A stretch of 64,000 nt of DNA from Nicotiana tabacum (taxonomy: Eukaryota; Streptophyta; Magnoliopsida; Solanales; Solanaceae), in assembly GCF_000715075.1 (NCBI RefSeq), contig NC_134095.1, positions 10,340,722-10,404,721 of the forward strand, written 5' to 3'. Each line of letters starts with the position of its first letter. Positions within the stretch are counted from its first letter, which is position 1. Shown in pieces: positions 59,601 to 64,000 of this stretch. The translations under genes were made by a program, and so were the position numbers. The notes under the pieces are model-generated. The model was given only the letters and a program-made list of their open reading frames with translations, made no database searches and had not been told where the DNA came from.

Positions 59601-60950
59601 GAATAGATCGTTTCTAAACTTGTAGGAATATTGTTTAGCTAGATATTATTGGTTAATTTCAGCATGTAAATGGTTTAGGATTAAAATTAGATTGCCAAGT
59701 TTTTTTTTTTAATTTGACAAACTGTGAGCATGCGTAGTATAATGTAACTAGGTAGTAACATGTGAATGAGATGACCCAGGTCCAGTTTTGTGCCATACAC
59801 GTTGGGCCTGGGTCCACGTTGGACAACGGGCTGTCCATATTGTGTTTACATTCTGATTTAACAAATTGCGTTCGGAACCCGACTATAACAATTCGTAAGC
59901 ATGTAAATAAATTAGGATCTTTTCTCTTTCATTTTTAGAGACAAATTTAATAAAAAAAATGTTGGCACTTTAGGATTATCCTTTTTAAAACAAATGAGAT
60001 GAGCCTCGCCCAATAAAATGCACAAGTTGCGGGGCCCTCAATAATTGGTTAATAATTGTATAGACTTCGGGATCGGTCGTTTAGCAAATTTCACGGCCTT
60101 ACCAAAAAATAATGATACGCTAGTCGTTTTAGGCGCGCTTTTAACAATTTACTTTCTTAAATTCGGGTGCACATTTATGTGACCCAAATCCAAATCTCAA
60201 CAGAGTCGAAATATGTCGATAACCACGGGTACATTGATGTGACGTGGTTCGAGATACGTTTTTCACAATGTTGTAATTCTCTGTTAAAATAATAATAATA
60301 ATAAAAGCGGTAAAAAGTTTAAAGTTTGCACATAAGTTCATAATTGTATAAAATCAGATAATCAAGCCGAATATGACAGTTGAGCGACCGTGCTAGAACC
60401 ACGGAACTCGGGAATGCCTAACACCTTCTCCCGGGTTAACAGAATTCCTTATCCGGATTTCTGGTGCGCAAAATGTTAAACAGAGTCATTCTTTTCCTCG
60501 ATTCGGGATTCAACCGGTGACTTGAGACACCATAAATCTCCCAAGTGGCGACTCTGAAATAAATAAATAAATCCCGTTTCGATTGTCCTTTAATTGGGAA
60601 AAAACTCCCATCCGCGCCCCTTTCCGGCGGCGCGGGCGAAAAAGGAGGTGTGACAATCCCCTGTTTCACGTCGTGAATATAGTCGAATACATTCGAATAC
60701 AATAATCTGTCAAGCTGTAATCCCATGTTTTACGCCATGAATACAGTCGAATACACTCGAATACAACAACTGATTAGCTGGACTTTCCTGATTCACGCCT
60801 ATTTTTGCTATTGTATTCATGAATACAGTAGCTTAAATACATCTAATACATCTTATAACAACAGAAAACGTATTTACAATCCGTAATATAGCAAATGATA
60901 TTTATAGATAGCTAATTACCACAAAAAAAGCGTTTTATGAAAAATTCTCT
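56641..60950 (-). mobile_element. Dispersed repeat E, copy 1, split by a solo LTR
   Basis: Pieces 56641-56782 and 60656-60950 become contiguous when the solo LTR and one ATCCC are removed. Read on the minus strand they match 61695-62070: GAGAATTTTTCA end, TGTATTCATGAATAC, GGGATTACAGCT words, and GTTAATTGATTCACTTTTC-like then CTCCTAATATAACTCAACAA. Family unknown; no coding seen. Confidence 0.6.
56783..60655 (+). mobile_element. Solo LTR of the A family (3.9 kb)
   Basis: Begins TGTAAGCACGTG and ends GGAGGTGTGACA. Perfect ATCCC duplications at 56778-56782 and 60656-60660. It has the AAACCCTA box (57374-57381), a C/T-rich block (57390-57860), GGGGGACAAGACAT repeats at 58605-58670 and the TGGCGACTCTG site (60546-60556). 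No internal region. Confidence 0.93.
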
Positions 60951-61694
60951 AGATTGTATCTTCCTAATGATAATGAAAGTACATTAATATAGATTATGCG
61001 AGAAACGTGAAGTGATTTACAAGTATAACGGATGACTAGAATAATTTTATGTAAGACTAGCATATTCCATATGCACATTAACTCCTTAAATTAAAATCTC
61101 GACACAAAAAGCAATTATTTTTTTATGAAAGTAGTAGTCCATCTTGGGGCCAAACACAGACGAAAACAAAGAAAAGAAAAATGAAATTTAAAGAACCTAT
61201 GAAGATTTGCTTAAAAGTTCGTCATTTACCTTGATTTGGCGTTATGCTTGACATTATTGTGATAGTTGTTTTAGGTGTCTTGGAATCATGGGATATTTTT
61301 TAAAATTTCGCAACACGACCATAACGTAACAGGAGAAAAGGAAACACGTGGTCATAAGATAATTAATTACCTAGCTTTAGGGAGATGTACTTAGAAAACG
61401 TAGTCCGTATTAGATATTGGAAATGACATAATGAGAGTTAATTATTGGTAGAAATGACCACAACACTCTATAAGGCTGCTATTTAGGATAATAAGATGTA
61501 TCCTGAATTTCAATTTTTCAGTATGTCATGAATTATTCTGAAGTTAAGATTTTTAATTTTAAATTTCAGGGGAAAGCAAGTATTGGTTAATCTTTAAATA
61601 GCATCCCTGAAAATGTATTTGTACACTTGATTGTAATAGCCAGTTTCAGTTTGAATAAAGTAAATGGCCCTACAGAAATCTTACTAGTATATAT
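60951..61694. other. AT-rich spacer
   Basis: Nothing recognised between the two copies of dispersed repeat E. Confidence 0.5.
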
Positions 61695-62070
61695 TTTATA
61701 GAGAAATTTTCACAAACCACTATTATTTAGTGATTATTAGCTAGTTGTAGCTATCATTTACTATATTACTTTATATAGCTATGTTTTCAGGTTTTTTAGA
61801 GTGTATTCGATGTATTTAAGCTATTGTATTCATGAATACGGTAGCATTTCTCGGCGTGAAAAAGGGGATTACAGCTAGACATATTATTGTATTCGACTGT
61901 ATTCACAGCGTGAACAAGGGATTACAGCTAGACAGATTATTGTATTCACGATATGTATTTGTGAATATAGTAACGTAAATAGCGTAAATCATGGTCTATT
62001 CAGTTGTTTTTAAACGAAAAGTGAATCAATTAACATAAACAGATTCCTAATATAACTCAACAATAGCATA
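61695..62070 (+). mobile_element. Dispersed repeat E, copy 2 (inverted relative to copy 1)
   Basis: Starts GAGAAATTTTCACAAACC, contains TGTATTCATGAATACGG, two GGGATTACAGCTAGACA units, and ends near CCTAATATAACTCAACAATA. Inverse of copy 1 with moderate divergence. No clear TIR or duplication at the right end. Confidence 0.6.
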
Positions 62071-62151
62071 TTTGGTTGGTTCGAGGGTGATCTAGCTCGA
62101 GTGTCATAATTGCTCATTATATTTGTTTGCTTTATTTTACAATTAATTTCT

Positions 62152-63467
62152 TGTTAGAACATGCACAACGGAAGCAAGCATACAAGCTAGGCATCAAATA
62201 CATGTAAACTAGACAACACAATAATAACGAGATTAGAAGCACTAACCTCTTGAAATAGTTGCACAAATCTCCCAAACAGCAAGAGAATCCAGGGCTGCAG
62301 TCTTCTGTTATTTGCCTAGTAAAACCTTGGACGATTTTGCTTTTGGGTGGGCAAGAACAATACAACTCTAAAAGGTGAGTTATTAGGTAAAATTAATCTT
62401 CCTTTAATAGAGTTATTTTGGCCGAAAATCCTCCTCAAAGAACGTGTAGGATTCTCTTTCTACAAGTAGAATCCTACTCCAACTCTAATAGATGACTTTT
62501 CTCCCAAGTCTTGTCCAGGTTTTTACTAGGTATAACAGGGACCATAGAAATAATAAGAGACTACCAATTATAATATTAATTCGAAATTAGCATGAATTAA
62601 TTCTTACTATAATAAATTGTAATTTATTCCACTAAAAAACTGCAATTGAACTTCTCAATATGAATTTCAAAAATTCAATAACACTTATTTTAACTCCCCA
62701 TGTTAAGATCTCAAATACCAGTTAATTAAATTAAATCACTGAAAATTTAATTTAATCAACTAATTAAATCCTTTACAATTCCGCTTAAAACATTTCATGT
62801 GACGGATACAAAATCCGTCGGTCGAGTTTTCACATGAAAACTTATAAGCTTACATAAAGGGGTATCATCAAACTCAAAACCAAGTCATGGATTCTATCAA
62901 CTAATTATTATTCACAAATGCTATTCGTTATTGTCCAATCTATTAGACATACACTAACTCTAAATAGAGTCGTACCTTTTGATAAATCAAAACAATAAAC
63001 AAATTACATTGATCATAATAATTATATCAAGATTAGGAGTATAAGCTCATTTAATGAATTAGAGAAAATATTTTATATATTCAGTACAAAAATATCTTTT
63101 CTCTACTTGGTCCGTTCAATATATACTGAGTATACTAGCATAAGAAGTTGGAGTAAAACTACTCTCATAATCAAGACAAATTATACTATAATCTTGTGCT
63201 ACAATCATCAATGTATCTTGTCCAACAATATCATTGATTGTGAACGTAGTTTATTAATTATGAGAACCAACAATTTAATCTTGTGTGCATGAACTAAGAC
63301 TTCATATACTAAATTGTCTACCACATAATTAAAGAGACACACATGTAACAAATGATCTATTTGAAATAGTACTTTATTGAATTGAATAAATTAAATAAAC
63401 AATTATTCCATAAAGAATAAAATATAATATTATGTCTAAACCGCATGGTTAATAGTGTATCCCAACA
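62152..63467 (-). mobile_element. 3' LTR of a Ty1/copia element (1.3 kb)
   Basis: On the minus strand it begins TGTTGGGATACAC directly after the polypurine tract and ends GTTCTAACA. It follows the copia RNase H frame at the expected distance. The 5' half of the element lies beyond the right edge, so the duplication cannot be checked. Confidence 0.78.
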
Positions 63468-63479
63468 ATCTCCCACTTA
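63468..63479 (-). other. Polypurine tract of the copia element
   Basis: TAAGTGGGAGAT on the minus strand, immediately before the TGTTGGG start of the LTR. Confidence 0.75.
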
Positions 63480-63482
63480 GAC

Positions 63483-64000
63483 TCATAACCATGCGTCTAC
63501 TACTCTAACACCTATTTCTTCTACATGTTTGTCAAAAATCTTCTGTGTCAAGCTCTTTGTAAACGGGTCTGCCAAATTGTCCTCTGACGCAATCTTCAAC
63601 ACTCTTGCATCACCTCTCTGAGTTATGTCCTGAATTAAGTGATATTTACGCTCAATATGCTTACTCCTATTATGGCTTCTTGGTTCCTTCGAGTTTGCAA
63701 CTGCACCACCATTGTCACAATAAAGTACAATTGGTGCTTGAACCGAAGGAACCACATTAAGCTCTTTCAGAAAGTTCCTCAGCCAAACAACCTCTTTAGC
63801 TGCCTCAGATGTAGCCACATATTCGGCTTCCATGGTGGAATCAGCAATACGTGATTGCTTGATGCTCCTCCAACTTATGGCTCCACCTCCTAAGGTAAAA
63901 ACATATCATAAGGTAGATTTTCTAGAGTCTCTATCTGACTGGAAATCTGAATCAGTATAGCCAATGGGTGCAAGATCACCTGAGTGATACACCAACATAT
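63483..64000 (-). pseudogene. pol: Ty1/copia RNase H, C-terminal end of pol (broken, partial)
   Basis: The minus-strand frame from the window edge reads YTDSDFQSDRDSRKST, then TGA (63908-63906) where copia proteins have a Ser-Gly-Tyr turn, then in the same frame GGGAISWRSIKQSRIADST. It continues through EAEYVATSEAAKEVVWLR, VLYCDNGGAV, KHIERKYHLI and EDNLADPFTKSL to the stop at 63483. These are the conserved RNase H blocks of Ty1/copia (DSDF, EAEY, CDN, HIE.KYH, D..TK). The single nonsense codon inactivates it. Reverse transcriptase lies outside the window. Confidence 0.88.

Overview
This is a nuclear plant sequence, most probably from the Solanaceae and most likely Nicotiana. The evidence is several-kilobase Ty3/gypsy LTRs with tRNA-Arg primer sites, RTE-type LINE and SINE tails ending in (TTG)n, Stowaway and Mutator-like MITEs, and intron-containing host genes with GT-AG junctions. 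The species call is inference.

Region 1 (1-23257) is a nest of two related Tat/Ogre-like Ty3/gypsy elements. Element A covers 1-8305: the 3' part of its internal region, a polypurine tract at 4201-4213, and a complete 3' LTR at 4214-8305. It sits inside the 5' LTR of element B, which is 5'-truncated in this window (8306-10225). Element B continues with a tRNA-Arg primer-binding site (10230-10247), a long leader, a gag reading frame (12566-14395) broken by one in-frame TGA, no pol at all, large tandem arrays, and a 3' LTR (20154-23257). B is therefore a gag-only, non-autonomous element. Both elements carry a recurrent two-stem hairpin motif with compensatory base changes (five copies). Both also carry many CCCCAGC-type motifs complementary to the primer-binding site.

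Region 2 (23258-32267) is mostly old transposon. It holds an LTR-like remnant, a 3.06-kb solo LTR with a GATAT duplication (24698-27757), a related inverted LTR (29486-31039), AT-rich DNA and an (AT)n microsatellite.

Region 3 (32268-43122) is a small genic island. It contains a four-exon gene for a short, probably mitochondrial protein of unknown function (+). Next is a two-exon gene for a plant-specific unknown protein (-). Last is a seven-exon gene for a 323-residue membrane-anchored protein with a Cys-rich C-terminal domain (-). Introns and spacers hold an RTE LINE fragment, an L1 remnant, a Mutator-type MITE with a 9-bp duplication, a hAT-like MITE and SINE/RTE tails.

Region 4 (43123-64000) alternates transposons with one more host gene. 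In order it holds a Stowaway MITE, a 4.2-kb solo LTR of the A family on the minus strand (duplication CTTGT), and a 5'-truncated RTE LINE with about 20-bp target duplications. These are followed by an intronless mitochondrial-type P-class PPR gene (51184-52908), a TIR element, another A-family solo LTR (56783-60655, duplication ATCCC) splitting an older repeat, a second inverted copy of that repeat, and the 3' end of a decayed Ty1/copia element at the right edge.

The host genes show no sign of acting together. The transposons are related by nesting and by shared cis-motifs.
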